The notes beneath the pieces are model-generated. The model was not told the origin of the DNA and did no database searches. It saw nothing but the letters and a program-made list of their open reading frames with translations. The translations under genes and the position numbers were made by a program. A stretch of 64,000 nucleotides of DNA from Rhodococcoides kyotonense (GTDB lineage: Bacteria; Actinomycetota; Actinomycetes; Mycobacteriales; Mycobacteriaceae): positions 62,001 to 126,000 of the forward strand of contig NZ_FZOW01000015.1 in the NCBI RefSeq assembly GCF_900188125.1. Reading direction: 5' to 3'. Positions 1 to 8,521 of this stretch are shown here, one piece after another; position 1 is the first letter of the stretch; each line of letters begins with the position of its first letter.

Positions 1-568
1 CAGCCGCATCGGATTCTTCGGGTGAGCTGTCGAGGCTCATCCACCGGTTCACGCGGTCGAGGAAGAAGTCGCTTCGCTCGGGTGGCAGATCCAGCATCTG
101 GACGATGATGTTCGCCGGAACGGGTTGCGCGAGAACACGGAGCAGGTCGACAGGACCGTCGGCTTTCTCCATATCGTCGAAGCAGTCGTCGAGCAGTGCG
201 TCCAGGTACGGCCGGAGGCCGCGCACGTGCTTGACCATGAAATCCGCCGTCAGCATGAGCCGTTGACGGTCGTGTTCCGGCGGATCGAGGCGCGCGAAGT
301 TCTTCTGTCCGGAGCGCTGCGCCACGGCTGTCTTGCTTGACTGAGGGAATCCCTCGGCGGAGGTGTCGGAACTCAGTGTCGTGTTGCCGAGGAGTTCGCG
401 GATCTGGTCGTATTTCGTCGCCAACCAGACTGACGACCCGTCCCAGAGACCGACTTTGGTCAGCGGCGTCTCGTCGCGGATCTCGGCCAGCTTGGGGGGA
501 GGCTGCATAGGGCAGGTCCGCGCGAACGGCCATTGATGCTGTGGGCTTTCGACTGTCTCGTGAGTCAT
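1..568 (-). CDS. cytochrome P450, N-terminal part (cut by window edge)
   Basis: This reading frame is open from an ATG at 568 to the left edge and gives 189 residues. The LDPPEHDRQRL segment is the usual bacterial P450 sequence ahead of and into the C helix, and the flanking text (VWLATKYDQIRELL, IIVQMLDLPPERSDFF) also fits class I P450s. The I-helix acid/Thr motif and the heme-ligand Cys lie outside the window. A P450 would hydroxylate the growth substrate using electrons from a ferredoxin; a 3Fe-4S ferredoxin (10581-10817) and a ferredoxin reductase (3194-4402) lie in the same regulon. The promoter region carries the first TATAG-type operator (611-627). The family is secure; the substrate is unknown. 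Confidence 0.9.
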   Translation of the reverse strand, partial: MTHETVESPQHQWPFARTCPMQPPPKLAEIRDETPLTKVGLWDGSSVWLATKYDQIRELLGNTTLSSDTSAEGFPQSSKTAVAQRSGQKNFARLDPPEHDRQRLMLTADFMVKHVRGLRPYLDALLDDCFDDMEKADGPVDLLRVLAQPVPANIIVQMLDLPPERSDFFLDRVNRWMSLDSSPEESDAA

Positions 569-610
569 GTCTTACACTTCCTACGTGCCGTGAAGTACAC
601 CATACATCGG

Positions 611-627
611 TACTATAGCGATACTAA
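611..627. promoter_or_regulatory. operator site A of the TATAGCTATA regulon
   Basis: On the minus strand this reads TTAGTATCGCTATAGTA, almost the same as site B (TTAGTATCACTATAAAT). It lies 43 bp upstream of the P450 start at 568. It is one of six similar AT-rich, imperfectly palindromic sites, each upstream of a transcription unit in the first 17.6 kb. The binding protein is unknown; the FadR-type regulator at 2308-3099 is the nearest candidate. Confidence 0.5.
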
Positions 628-666
628 TTTGGTAGTTGCCAGTTGGTTCGATAGACCTGCGGATTG

Positions 667-2031
667 TCAGGCGGGCAACGCTTCTCGCGCGGTTTCCCGC
701 ATTCGAATGCAGGCAATGAGCGAGATCGCGGCGGCGAACATGATCATGTAGGCAGGAACATACAAGCTGTCAGTGAGGCCGCGCAGGAACTGGGCGATGA
801 AAGGTGCGCTCCCCCCGAACAGTGCGGCAACGACGCCGACTGCAATTCCTTGGCCGGTATAGCGCACCTTGGTCGGGAACATCTCGGCCTGAGCGATGAG
901 CATGGTCGAAGCTGCGAACGAACCGGGGATCACCAGCATTATCTGGCCCACGAGCGCGAGACCGAGGGAGCCCTGCGTCATCAGCCAGAACGCGGGCATG
1001 GCCATGGCGATCAGACCGAGCGTGGCGATGAAGAAACTGGGGCGGCGGCCGAAGCGATCGGAGAACAATCCGGTCGCCGGGATCAAAACGATATAGGTCA
1101 GCGTGGCCACGCCGAGTACGACGTAGGACTCTCCCTTGGTCAGTCCTACTCCGTCGGAGGTGAGGTATGTCGGGAGGTAGCTGAGAATGATGTAGAAGGC
1201 GAGGGTGTGCACCACACCGATTCCGGCAGCGAGCGCGATCTGACGGTAGCGCTTGACAACTGCCACCGAGTTCTTCTCGGGTTCGACGTTACCGGGCAAG
1301 GCCGCGGTGCGTTCCGCTGCCTCTTGGACCGCCACGAACATCGGGGTTTCTTCGAGTTTGGTGCGAATGTAGATACCCACGATGCCCAGTGGCAGTGCAA
1401 CCAAGAATGCAATGCGCCACCCCCAACTTTGCATCTGTTCCGGGGTCAGGGCCGCATTGAGAAGAGCTGCTGTCAGCAGACCGGTCATCAGCGCCGCCGT
1501 CGTGGCAACCTGCAGCCAGCTCACGAGAAAACCGCGTCGGCCATGCGGTGCGTACTCGGCGATGAAGGCTGCGGCTCCGGTGACTTCTCCGCCGGCCGAC
1601 AATCCCTGGACCAGGCGCAGGAGGATCAGGAGGATGGGCGCAGCGATCCCGACAGTGTCGAAGCTGGGCAGCAATCCGACCAGCACCGTCGACACGGTCA
1701 TGGTGTTGAGGATGATGACCAAGGTCCGCTTACGTCCGATTCGGTCTCCGACTGCGCCCCAGAGGAGTCCACCAACCGGACGCGCGAAGAACGCAACAGA
1801 GAAGACGGCGAACGTCGAGAGCAGCGCCGTCGAACTGTCGGTCGTTGCGAAGAACACCGAGGCGATCGTGGACGCCAGGAACCCGTAGACCGCCAGGTCG
1901 TAATACTCAACGAATGTTCCGACGGCCGCCGCCGCGACCACGCGGGTCAGCGTTCGCTCGCTGGCGGCCACCGGTACTTGTTCACCTCCTACACCACTTG
2001 GCGCAACCGGAGAGTTGTCTGTGTTCGTCAT
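667..2031 (-). CDS. MFS transporter, metabolite:H+ symporter (MHS) type
   Basis: The 454-residue protein has about twelve hydrophobic segments. It shows the MHS-type EYYDLAVYG at 42-50, the loop 2-3 signature GDRIGRKR at 95-102 and a related SDRFGRRP in the second half, so it belongs to the sugar/metabolite symporter branch of the major facilitator superfamily (ShiA/ProP/KgtP-like). Such proteins usually import organic acids or betaines with protons. It lies between the P450 and the GntR gene, all on the same strand, and has its own operator-like site 141 bp upstream (2168-2184), so it probably brings in the compound degraded by this regulon. The substrate cannot be read from the sequence. 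Confidence 0.9.
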   Translation of the reverse strand: MTNTDNSPVAPSGVGGEQVPVAASERTLTRVVAAAAVGTFVEYYDLAVYGFLASTIASVFFATTDSSTALLSTFAVFSVAFFARPVGGLLWGAVGDRIGRKRTLVIILNTMTVSTVLVGLLPSFDTVGIAAPILLILLRLVQGLSAGGEVTGAAAFIAEYAPHGRRGFLVSWLQVATTAALMTGLLTAALLNAALTPEQMQSWGWRIAFLVALPLGIVGIYIRTKLEETPMFVAVQEAAERTAALPGNVEPEKNSVAVVKRYRQIALAAGIGVVHTLAFYIILSYLPTYLTSDGVGLTKGESYVVLGVATLTYIVLIPATGLFSDRFGRRPSFFIATLGLIAMAMPAFWLMTQGSLGLALVGQIMLVIPGSFAASTMLIAQAEMFPTKVRYTGQGIAVGVVAALFGGSAPFIAQFLRGLTDSLYVPAYMIMFAAAISLIACIRMRETAREALPA

Positions 2032-2167
2032 GTTCGAATGGCCTCTCGTGCCTGGTGTGCAATAACCGACAACTGCCCATATGCGTTGTAGTGCGCTCGG
2101 GGCGGCCGATACCCAACGTGTGAACGTCTCGATCGGGGCATGTCAGTGTGACATCGACCATACTGCC

Positions 2168-2184
2168 TTAGTATCACTATAAAT
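2168..2184. promoter_or_regulatory. operator site B of the TATAGCTATA regulon
   Basis: The sequence TTAGTATCACTATAAAT matches site A in 13 consecutive positions apart from one purine change, and matches the right half of sites C, D and E (CTATAAAT). It lies upstream of the minus-strand MHS transporter, which implies a leader of roughly 100 nt if it overlaps the promoter. Confidence 0.5.
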
Positions 2185-2251
2185 GCTATGGAAATTTTGA
2201 AAAAAATTTCTTGCACGCAAGCGCAGGCGGAACGACTGGCCGTCGAACAAC

Positions 2252-2280
2252 GAGAGCCGCTGCTTACCGCAGCGGCTCTC
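2252..2280. terminator. hairpin terminator after the GntR gene
   Basis: A perfect 12-bp stem, GAGAGCCGCTGC with GCAGCGGCTCTC, encloses the 5-nt loop TTACC. Outer GTCGAAC/GTTCGAC arms extend it with a small bulge. It starts 28 bp past the stop of the minus-strand regulator gene (2308). There is no clear U tract, which is common in actinobacteria. Confidence 0.75.
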
Positions 2281-2307
2281 GTTCGACTCTATGGAATTGG
2301 CCGGTCG

Positions 2308-3099
2308 TCAGCCCCAGGCGATACGTGAATCGAGGAAGCCGGGGGCAACACTGCGCACTCGCTCGACATAGAAGTCCATGTGCGAGCGCATCAACGCTTC
2401 GGCCCTGTCCGGCTGGCCGGCGAGAATGGCTTCGCCGATCACCTTGTGCTCGTTGCAGATTCCGGGACCCGCGGCTTCTCTGGCGATTCCGTCATTGACG
2501 ATGCGGCTGGTGTACAGATCCTTGAGCGCCGTTGCGACGAGATCGAGCACTCGATTACCCGTCATGGTGGCAAGCACGTAGTGGAACTCGTTCGCAGCAT
2601 CGATGTACGCAGAGTCGTCGGCCTTGGATGCTTCTTCTGCGCGCAGCGCTTCGCGTAGCCGGAGCTCGTCTTCATCCGACATATTCTCCGCAGCCATCCG
2701 TGCCACTTTCGGCTCGAGGAACAAACGGGTCTGCACCAACTCTTCGATCTTCGCACCACGAAGGCCCAGGTACAGCGAAAGCGTGCGACCGACCTCGCGA
2801 GGATCGACGGCGGCGATCTGGGGGCCACCGCGAGGACCGAGCTTGAGCTTGATCATGCCGTGTATCTCCAGCATGCGTAACGCCTCACGCACCGAGTTCC
2901 GGCCGACCTGGAAGCGCTCCGCCATGGCCTGCTCGTTCGGAAGGCGGTCCCCCGGGGCCATGCGGTCGCGAATGATGTCCTCGACAAGCGCGCTTGCGAT
3001 TCGCTCCGACACCTTGGTCGCACGCGAAAGCGGCGTCGCCGACGGCGCAAGACGCGAGAGGGGCTCGTCGACATCGGAGACTGTGCGATTGGTAGCCAT
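2308..3099 (-). CDS. GntR-family regulator, FadR subfamily (FCD domain)
   Basis: This is a 263-residue protein. Residues about 28-95 form the winged helix-turn-helix; LPNEQAMAERFQVGRNSVREA is the DNA-recognition region. Residues about 105-240 are an all-helical FCD ligand domain with the usual acidic and His residues (FHYVLATMTGN, EHKVIGEAI, MRSHMDF) that bind a metal and a carboxylate effector. FadR-type proteins are usually repressors released by an organic acid or acyl-CoA. It has no strong copy of the TATAG-type operator in front of its own gene but is the only regulator in the first 17 kb, so it is the candidate controller of that regulon (inference). Confidence 0.9.
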   Translation of the reverse strand: MATNRTVSDVDEPLSRLAPSATPLSRATKVSERIASALVEDIIRDRMAPGDRLPNEQAMAERFQVGRNSVREALRMLEIHGMIKLKLGPRGGPQIAAVDPREVGRTLSLYLGLRGAKIEELVQTRLFLEPKVARMAAENMSDEDELRLREALRAEEASKADDSAYIDAANEFHYVLATMTGNRVLDLVATALKDLYTSRIVNDGIAREAAGPGICNEHKVIGEAILAGQPDRAEALMRSHMDFYVERVRSVAPGFLDSRIAWG

Positions 3100-3193
3100 A
3101 CATTGACGTTACCGTCTCACGCCGTTGGATGCCTATAGAGACACACCCTCGACGCGAACGGGCTCCTACATGGCCGAACGCCGATCACGCTTG

Positions 3194-4402
3194 CTACGCA
3201 CGGACCTTGGCTACCGGCATACTCAAACTGTCCGCCGATGCGCCGTCCAAGATCTGCTTGCGGAACGACATCACCGCGGTCCCTGCGTTGATTCCCGCAA
3301 CGCACGTGACGCGGCCGCCGATCGAATAGGCCACCACCAGGCGGTCGCCGTCGCGCTCGAGAACGTCCACTCGATCGTGACCGATCGTGGTGCCGATGCT
3401 CTGAAGCCGCATTCCATATTGATCGGACCAGAAGTACGGCGCCGACGAGAAGCCGTCCAGCTCGTGATCGCCGAGCAGCCTACGCGCCGCGTACGTGCCC
3501 TGTTCGATTGCGTTGGTCCAGTGCTCGACCCGCATTCGCCTGTCGTACAACGGATTCCACCAGCTTGCCACGTCCCCGGCGGCAACGATGTCCGTTGCAC
3601 CCTCCACCGCGCAGGTGGAGTCGCAGCGCACACCGTCGGTGAGATCGAGACCCGCCCCTGCCAACCAGTCCACCGCAGGCGCGGATCCGATGGCGACCAG
3701 GACGATGTCCGCGTCTACGAACCGGCCGTCGTCGAGGCGGACTCCGCACACAGCCCCATCCAACCCCGCCGCGAGTTCGGCCACCGTCGCCTCGCACAGA
3801 ATCTCTATGTCTCGGCTGCGATGCATCGTGGCCATGTGGTCGCTGAACACATCTCCCAGCACCCGGCCGAGTGGACGAGGCGAGGCTTCCAGCACGGTCA
3901 CCGTCTTACCCATCTCGCGAACCACTGCTGCGACCTCGAGCCCGATGAACCCGCCGCCGACGATGGCCACCGAGGATGCACCGCGCAACGCCTCGGCCAT
4001 GCGGTGGGCATCATCGAAGTTGCGCAGGGTGTGCACCCCATCCAGCTGCGGAGTGAACGGACTGCGCCGGGCGTCGACACCGGTAGCGATGACCAGTCCG
4101 TCGTAGGACAGCTCGCGGCGGCCGTCCGGCCCGTCGACCGCCACGTGCCGGGCAGAGGTATCGAGGCCGGTGAGCCTGACACCGGTGACTCGGTCCAAAG
4201 GAAGGTCGTCGGGCCACTTCACCGCAATACTGGTGCCATCGGCCTTGCCGTTCAACAATCCCTTCGACACCTCGGGACGTCGGTAAGGGTCACGAACATC
4301 GCGATCCACCAGAGTGACAGTGCCGGTGAAGCCAGATTTACGCAATTGACGGGCGGCACTGAGCCCTGCGATGGACGCTCCGGCAATGACGATGTTCTTC
4401 AT
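3194..4402 (-). CDS. NAD(P)H:ferredoxin reductase, FAD-dependent (putidaredoxin/rhodocoxin reductase type)
   Basis: The 402-residue protein carries an FAD-binding GASIAGLSAA at 8-17 (Ala-Ser in place of the usual Gly), the NAD-binding GGGFIGLEVA at 149-158, ATG motifs near 106 and the late FAD motif ending in AAGDVA. The C-terminal domain contains YFWSDQYG, typical of the BphA4/putidaredoxin reductase family. It would pass electrons from NAD(P)H to the small ferredoxin at 10581-10817 and on to the P450 at 1-568. It is the last gene of a minus-strand set below the MmgE/PrpD gene, with a 45-bp gap. Confidence 0.9.
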   Translation of the reverse strand: MKNIVIAGASIAGLSAARQLRKSGFTGTVTLVDRDVRDPYRRPEVSKGLLNGKADGTSIAVKWPDDLPLDRVTGVRLTGLDTSARHVAVDGPDGRRELSYDGLVIATGVDARRSPFTPQLDGVHTLRNFDDAHRMAEALRGASSVAIVGGGFIGLEVAAVVREMGKTVTVLEASPRPLGRVLGDVFSDHMATMHRSRDIEILCEATVAELAAGLDGAVCGVRLDDGRFVDADIVLVAIGSAPAVDWLAGAGLDLTDGVRCDSTCAVEGATDIVAAGDVASWWNPLYDRRMRVEHWTNAIEQGTYAARRLLGDHELDGFSSAPYFWSDQYGMRLQSIGTTIGHDRVDVLERDGDRLVVAYSIGGRVTCVAGINAGTAVMSFRKQILDGASADSLSMPVAKVRA

Positions 4403-4447
4403 GATTTCTCCGTTGGTGTGAATGGAACGAGCAAAGTGAGTCAGTGT

Positions 4448-5812
4448 CTACGCCCGGAGGGCAAGTGCCCTGCTCAACTGGGCGACAGGAATGTCGTCCT
4501 TGAGACGCTGGACCAAATTCAGCACCGCTTCGGCCGCCTCCACGCCTGTCTGTGGTCCGACGTCCGACAGGAACCGAGAGCGAATCTCGGCAGCGTCCGG
4601 AAACACCGTGCCGGAGACGTCGGCATCGAGAGTCGTCTGCCCACCCGTCGCTTCGATCTCGACGGACACCGATCCGTCCGTCGACGGAACGAGGTCGATC
4701 TTGGCAGCAACAGCGGTGATGCTCGGGTCGTCGAAGTGGTCACGGAAGAACGCTGCACTCTCGACGGGTGCACCGCACAAGGCCGCAGCGGCAGTGAAAC
4801 GCGCGGACATCTGCGCCTGCAGCATCGTTGAGAAGGGGGCCTCGCGGCTTACTCCAGGACTGAGCAGGCCATTGCTTCCTGCGCTGGGTCGTCGCACGGT
4901 CACCCGAACGATGTCGCTGGCCTTCAACGTGGATGGGGCAGTGTCGACGATCAACGCGACCGTCTCCTGATTCTGCAGGCACGCTGCGAACCGTTTGGTG
5001 CCCACTTTGGTGACCGCGGAGTAATTTCGTTCCTCGGTCAAGGCTTCTGCCGAACCAGGTTCGCCGCCGTAGGTTTCGAAGAATCCGAATTCTCCTTCGA
5101 GGCTGTGCGCGGCAGTGACTGCGCCGGACTTGGCCAGCTGCGCCGCGAGCAACCCGTTTCGTGCGCCGATACCGGAGTGAAAATACGGCTCCATGGTGCC
5201 CTCGAAGATGCCCTGGTTGATTCCTGCCGCCATGTTCGCTGATATAGCGAGCGCACTCGAGATTGCTGCCGGACCGAGGTTCCAGACCCCGGCAGCTGCG
5301 CCGGCGGCACCGAAGGGCGCCAAGACCCCCACGGGACGGAATCGGCGGCGGCCGATTCCGTCTGGACTGGCCGCTCCCACCCTGCTCACAGTGTCGTATC
5401 CCATGATGATGCCGCGGAGCAACGACCGTCCGCCTGCATCGGCGATCTCGGCGGCGGCGAGAGCCGCCGGTATCACGTAGGTCCCGGGGTGACTACCTTC
5501 GCGCAGTCCGCCGGGTCCGCAATCTTCTTTGAGGCTGCTGTGCCCCACGACCGCGTTTGCAAATGCCGCATCGGGACCGGAGACTCCTGTCGCCCGGCCG
5601 ATCACGGTGCAAGCACCAGAGTTTGGCGCCACCGTTTTCCAGGCAAGCGAGGCGCCGGGAAGGTCCCTGCCGGTGATGGAAATGCGGAAGGCATGCAGCA
5701 GGAGCGATTCGGCGCCGAGGACGGCGTCGGAGTTCAGTTCGCCGGCCGTGGCGTGCAATGTCCTGGCTAACGAAGCGGTCAGCCCTGTACCCGTATCCAC
5801 GACGGCGGTCAT
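4448..5812 (-). CDS. MmgE/PrpD family protein
   Basis: This 454-residue protein has the full length and sequence texture of the MmgE/PrpD family (2-methylcitrate dehydratase, cis-aconitate decarboxylase and relatives), with the family-like stretches HSSLKEDCGPGG and GINQGIFEGTMEPYFHSG. Members remove water or CO2 from branched tricarboxylates, or act on related small acids. The ATG at 5812 overlaps the stop of the upstream CitE-like gene by four bases (ATGA), so the two are translationally coupled. With CitE-like lyases, a CaiB CoA transferase and a MaoC hydratase in the same regulon, it may make or remove a methylene-succinate-type intermediate (inference). Confidence 0.85.
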   Translation of the reverse strand: MTAVVDTGTGLTASLARTLHATAGELNSDAVLGAESLLLHAFRISITGRDLPGASLAWKTVAPNSGACTVIGRATGVSGPDAAFANAVVGHSSLKEDCGPGGLREGSHPGTYVIPAALAAAEIADAGGRSLLRGIIMGYDTVSRVGAASPDGIGRRRFRPVGVLAPFGAAGAAAGVWNLGPAAISSALAISANMAAGINQGIFEGTMEPYFHSGIGARNGLLAAQLAKSGAVTAAHSLEGEFGFFETYGGEPGSAEALTEERNYSAVTKVGTKRFAACLQNQETVALIVDTAPSTLKASDIVRVTVRRPSAGSNGLLSPGVSREAPFSTMLQAQMSARFTAAAALCGAPVESAAFFRDHFDDPSITAVAAKIDLVPSTDGSVSVEIEATGGQTTLDADVSGTVFPDAAEIRSRFLSDVGPQTGVEAAEAVLNLVQRLKDDIPVAQLSRALALRA

Positions 5813-6711
5813 GCGCTGACCGGGGCCGTGCGCCCTGCTCGAGCAAGCACCAGGCTTGCGACCCGGTGATCGGGCAGGGTGATCACTCGTCCGTCCAGAA
5901 CTGCTGCAGGGTCGCCGTTGCTCACTGCAGCCTCGTAGGCCTCACACACGGCAAGCGCACGGGTTATCTCGTCGTCCGTGGGAGTAAGCGCGTCGTTGAT
6001 GATGGGAAGATGCTTCGGCGATACCGCGATACACGCTGTGTAGCCGATGTCGGACCACGACCGCACGAACGAGCGCACCTTCTCCAGATCTCGATACTCG
6101 GGAATCAACGTGCCCCCGGTGCAGAACAGTCCGTGAGCGGCGGCTGCGATGGCAATTTTGGAACGAGCATATTGAGTGGCGGGGGCGTACAGGTCGTCGC
6201 CGGCGTCATTGAACGGTCGGGATCCCACATCGGCGGCGTAATCGACGTAACCGAAGTGCAGACCGACCACGCCCTCCTTGCTAGCGATATCGTCGAGTCG
6301 CAGCACCGATTTCGCGGTCTCGATCATTACGTGCATTCCCCGCACGACACCCGCCTGTTCCATGACGGAACGGACTTCGTCGATCTCTTCGCCCGTCTCG
6401 GTCTTGGGGTAACTGATCAGGAAGTCTCCATCGGCTGCTGCCAGCGCCGCCAGGTCGTCACGACCCCACTGAGTCGACAGATTGTTGACGCGCACAATGA
6501 CGTGTCTCCCACCGAAGTACGCAGGATCACCGAGGGCCTCGATGATACGAGTACGAGCTACAGGCTTGTTGACGGGTGTCGTCGAGTCTTCCAAATCCAG
6601 CATGATTGCGTCGGATTCGGCAGTGGGTACCTTTGCCCAGAACTTCTCGTTCAGGATCGGTACTTCGAGGAGGCTGCGCATGCTGGCGTAGCGGTGTCGC
6701 GCGGTGGTCAT
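5809..6711 (-). CDS. HpcH/HpaI aldolase / CitE-like CoA-ester lyase
   Basis: The 300-residue protein has the CitE barrel landmarks MLDLEDST (substrate and Mg2+ site), VRVNNLSTQWG, ISYPKTE and the metal-binding Glu in MIETAKS. Family members split citramalyl-CoA, malyl-CoA, citryl-ACP or HMG-CoA-like esters by retro-aldol reaction. I chose the ATG at 6711 because GGGAGA stands five bases before it; an in-frame TTG at 6723 overlaps that ribosome site. It lies between the alpha/beta hydrolase and the MmgE/PrpD gene. The loop HFGYVDYAADVG departs from the usual GPGD-type sequence, so the substrate may be unusual. A second CitE-like gene is at 9712-10584. Confidence 0.85.
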   Translation of the reverse strand: MTTARHRYASMRSLLEVPILNEKFWAKVPTAESDAIMLDLEDSTTPVNKPVARTRIIEALGDPAYFGGRHVIVRVNNLSTQWGRDDLAALAAADGDFLISYPKTETGEEIDEVRSVMEQAGVVRGMHVMIETAKSVLRLDDIASKEGVVGLHFGYVDYAADVGSRPFNDAGDDLYAPATQYARSKIAIAAAAHGLFCTGGTLIPEYRDLEKVRSFVRSWSDIGYTACIAVSPKHLPIINDALTPTDDEITRALAVCEAYEAAVSNGDPAAVLDGRVITLPDHRVASLVLARAGRTAPVSA

Positions 6712-6734
6712 GATGTCTCCCAACTATTCGGCGA

Positions 6735-7577
6735 TCAGCTGTCTGCGAGGAAAGTGCTGAGAACTTCGTTGAACTCGTCCGGCGCCTCGCGGGGGACGTA
6801 GTGGCCGGTGTCGAACCAACGAACACTCGAGTTGGGCATTGCCTGAAGCATCTTCTCGACAACCTTCTCGTCGAGCACGTTGCTTCGCTTGCCCACCATC
6901 AGCAGAGTGGGCATCGTGAGAAACTCGGACATCTTCCACAGGTAGTCCACGTCCGGTAGGCTCGCCGACCCGGTGATCCACTGAACGTCCGGGTCAGCCT
7001 TGGGGACCAGCTTGCCCGCCCAATTTCGTCGAAGCTGATGCGCGACGTGCAGGTCGATGAAATCCTCGCGCCATTCCGGGTGGAAGCCCACATAGAATTC
7101 GCGCGCCTCGGCTTCGCTGCGGAATCCGCGCAGATTCGTCGTAGCCTGGATGAACTCTCGCATCGCGACCGCACCGGACGGTGAGTTGGCTGGGCCTGCG
7201 TCCGAGAGCGCGAGCCGCAGGACAGTTTCCGGCCGTTCGCCTGCCACTGCGATCGCCACCCGTACCCCCGCGGAGTGCCCGACCAGATTCACCGGACCCA
7301 AGCCGAGAGCAGAGATCACTCTGTGGACGTCCCCGGCCATCGAGCGCACCCGGTATCCGGCCTTCGACCAGTCGGTGTCACCGTGACCGCGCATGTCCAT
7401 GGCGATGACGTGGTAGCGATCCGCGAGTTCGGCAGCGATGGGGTCCCAGGTGTGACACTGGACGTTCAACCCGTGCAAGAGGAGTACCGGTTCGGCGTTC
7501 GGCGAGCCCCATTCGGTGTAGTGGACTCGCAAGCCGTCCACGTCGAGCCAACCGTCTTCGTACGTCCGATCTGTCAC
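6735..7577 (-). CDS. alpha/beta hydrolase
   Basis: The 280-residue protein has the oxyanion-hole segment LLLHGLN at 32-38, the nucleophile elbow GHSAG (Ser102) and a late FDTGHYVPREAP that supplies the catalytic His. It resembles C-C bond or lactone/ester hydrolases of degradation pathways. The start is a GTG at 7577, and operator site C begins 24 bp upstream, shared with the divergent crotonase gene. It heads the minus-strand operon hydrolase, CitE-like, MmgE/PrpD, ferredoxin reductase. A lactone or vinylogous ester released by the pathway is a plausible substrate (inference). Confidence 0.85.
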   Translation of the reverse strand: MTDRTYEDGWLDVDGLRVHYTEWGSPNAEPVLLLHGLNVQCHTWDPIAAELADRYHVIAMDMRGHGDTDWSKAGYRVRSMAGDVHRVISALGLGPVNLVGHSAGVRVAIAVAGERPETVLRLALSDAGPANSPSGAVAMREFIQATTNLRGFRSEAEAREFYVGFHPEWREDFIDLHVAHQLRRNWAGKLVPKADPDVQWITGSASLPDVDYLWKMSEFLTMPTLLMVGKRSNVLDEKVVEKMLQAMPNSSVRWFDTGHYVPREAPDEFNEVLSTFLADS

Positions 7578-7600
7578 GCCAAGCCCCTTCTATGCAACCT

Positions 7601-7616
7601 ATTTATAGCTATATTA
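7601..7616. promoter_or_regulatory. operator site C of the TATAGCTATA regulon (divergent promoter)
   Basis: The sequence ATTTATAGCTATATTA contains the perfect 10-bp palindrome TATAGCTATA at 7604-7613. It sits between the divergently transcribed hydrolase (start 7577) and crotonase (start 7705) genes, where one bound dimer could control both. Site D is nearly identical. Confidence 0.6.
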
Positions 7617-7704
7617 GCTACCCTCTAGGAGGTCCTTGTCAACCCCCGACACCTCCGAAGCGCAGGTGTTCGGAGGCATACTGAGCAAAAGGAAGGCGCG
7701 ATCG

Positions 7705-8466
7705 ATGACGGAAATGCAGCAATGGCAGAGTGTCGCGGTGTCGCACCGAGATGGAGTGACACAGTTGAGATTTCACACCAAAGGTGGCCCGATGGTGTGG
7801 AGCGCGCAGGCCCACCGCGATCTGACCGATGCCTTTCGGTGGGTCGGTACTCACCGCGCGACGAAGGTGGTTCTGATGACCGGCACGGGAGACACCTTCT
7901 GCTCCGAGATCGACGTCCACGGATTCGCGGACATGAGCTGGGACGATGTGTGGTGGGAGGGGCGCCGCATGTTGACCGGCCTCGACGACATCGATGTTCC
8001 GGTCGTATCGGTGGTCAATGGACCCGCCACGATCCACTCGGAGATCGCCGTGATGGGCGACATCGTCCTCGCGGCGGATCACGCTGTTTTCGCTGACCGT
8101 GCCCACTTCGCGGTTCGCAACACCGTCCCAGGAGACGGGGTCAATCTGATCTGGGGCGAGCTGCTCGGCCCGACCAGGGCGAAGTACTTTCTGCTGACCG
8201 GGGAAGCGATCGATGCCGCAGAGGCCAAGCGTCTGGGCGTGGTCAACGAAGTGCTGCCCGTGGACAGAGTGCAGGACCGCGCGTGGGAGCTGAGCCAGCA
8301 GCTCGCGGAGCGAAGCCTGCCGGTCCTGCGTTACACCAAAGCTGCCATCACCATCGGTTTTCGGCGTGGACTTGCCGAGAACATCAGTCACGGACTCGGG
8401 GTGCAAGGATCCGGGCACTGGTCGCGCGGTGGCGTGCGTGCAGAGAAGTACTCATCCGAATCGTAG
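7705..8466 (+). CDS. crotonase-family beta-diketone hydrolase, 6-oxocamphor hydrolase-like
   Basis: The protein has 253 residues from the ATG at 7705, preceded by AGGAAGG; a TTG at 7636 in the same frame has AGGAGG only three bases away and is less likely. It is a crotonase-fold protein, but its texture follows 6-oxocamphor hydrolase (OCH) of Rhodococcus, as I remember that sequence, more than an enoyl-CoA hydratase: HTKGGPMVW, TGTGDTFCSEID, VVNGPA, IVLAADHAVF, VPGDG and YFLLTGE all have close OCH counterparts. OCH residues Trp40, His45, His145 and Asp154 correspond to Trp32, His37, His134 and Asp144. The OCH Glu244 position appears to be Gln. OCH cleaves a cyclic beta-diketone by a retro-Claisen reaction. 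It faces the hydrolase operon across operator site C. Confidence 0.85.
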   Translation: MTEMQQWQSVAVSHRDGVTQLRFHTKGGPMVWSAQAHRDLTDAFRWVGTHRATKVVLMTGTGDTFCSEIDVHGFADMSWDDVWWEGRRMLTGLDDIDVPVVSVVNGPATIHSEIAVMGDIVLAADHAVFADRAHFAVRNTVPGDGVNLIWGELLGPTRAKYFLLTGEAIDAAEAKRLGVVNEVLPVDRVQDRAWELSQQLAERSLPVLRYTKAAITIGFRRGLAENISHGLGVQGSGHWSRGGVRAEKYSSES

Positions 8467-8477
8467 GCGCGAAAGCA

Positions 8478-8512
8478 CGCCGGCCCGGGAGCAATTCACT
8501 CCCGGGCCGGCG
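8478..8512. terminator. bidirectional hairpin terminator
   Basis: A perfect 14-bp stem, CGCCGGCCCGGGAG with CTCCCGGGCCGGCG, encloses a 7-nt loop. It fills the 55-bp gap between the converging crotonase (stop 8466) and acyl-CoA dehydrogenase (stop 8522) genes, so it can end both transcripts. Confidence 0.85.
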
Positions 8513-8521
8513 CAGAAGCTC

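Noticed and set aside
664-2091. Long plus-strand reading frame opposite the first MHS transporter
   Set aside because: It is the mirror of a well-supported membrane protein; its translation is rich in Arg, Gly, His and Gln without any domain.
3129-3143. A seventh TATAG-like site before the GntR gene (GCCTATAGAGACA)
   Set aside because: It shares only CTATAG with the other six and lacks the TATAGCTATA symmetry, so autoregulation through it is unsupported.
3125-4831. 568-codon plus-strand frame opposite the ferredoxin reductase and the MmgE/PrpD gene
   Set aside because: It crosses two real minus-strand genes, has low-complexity text and no family motif. High GC keeps such frames open.
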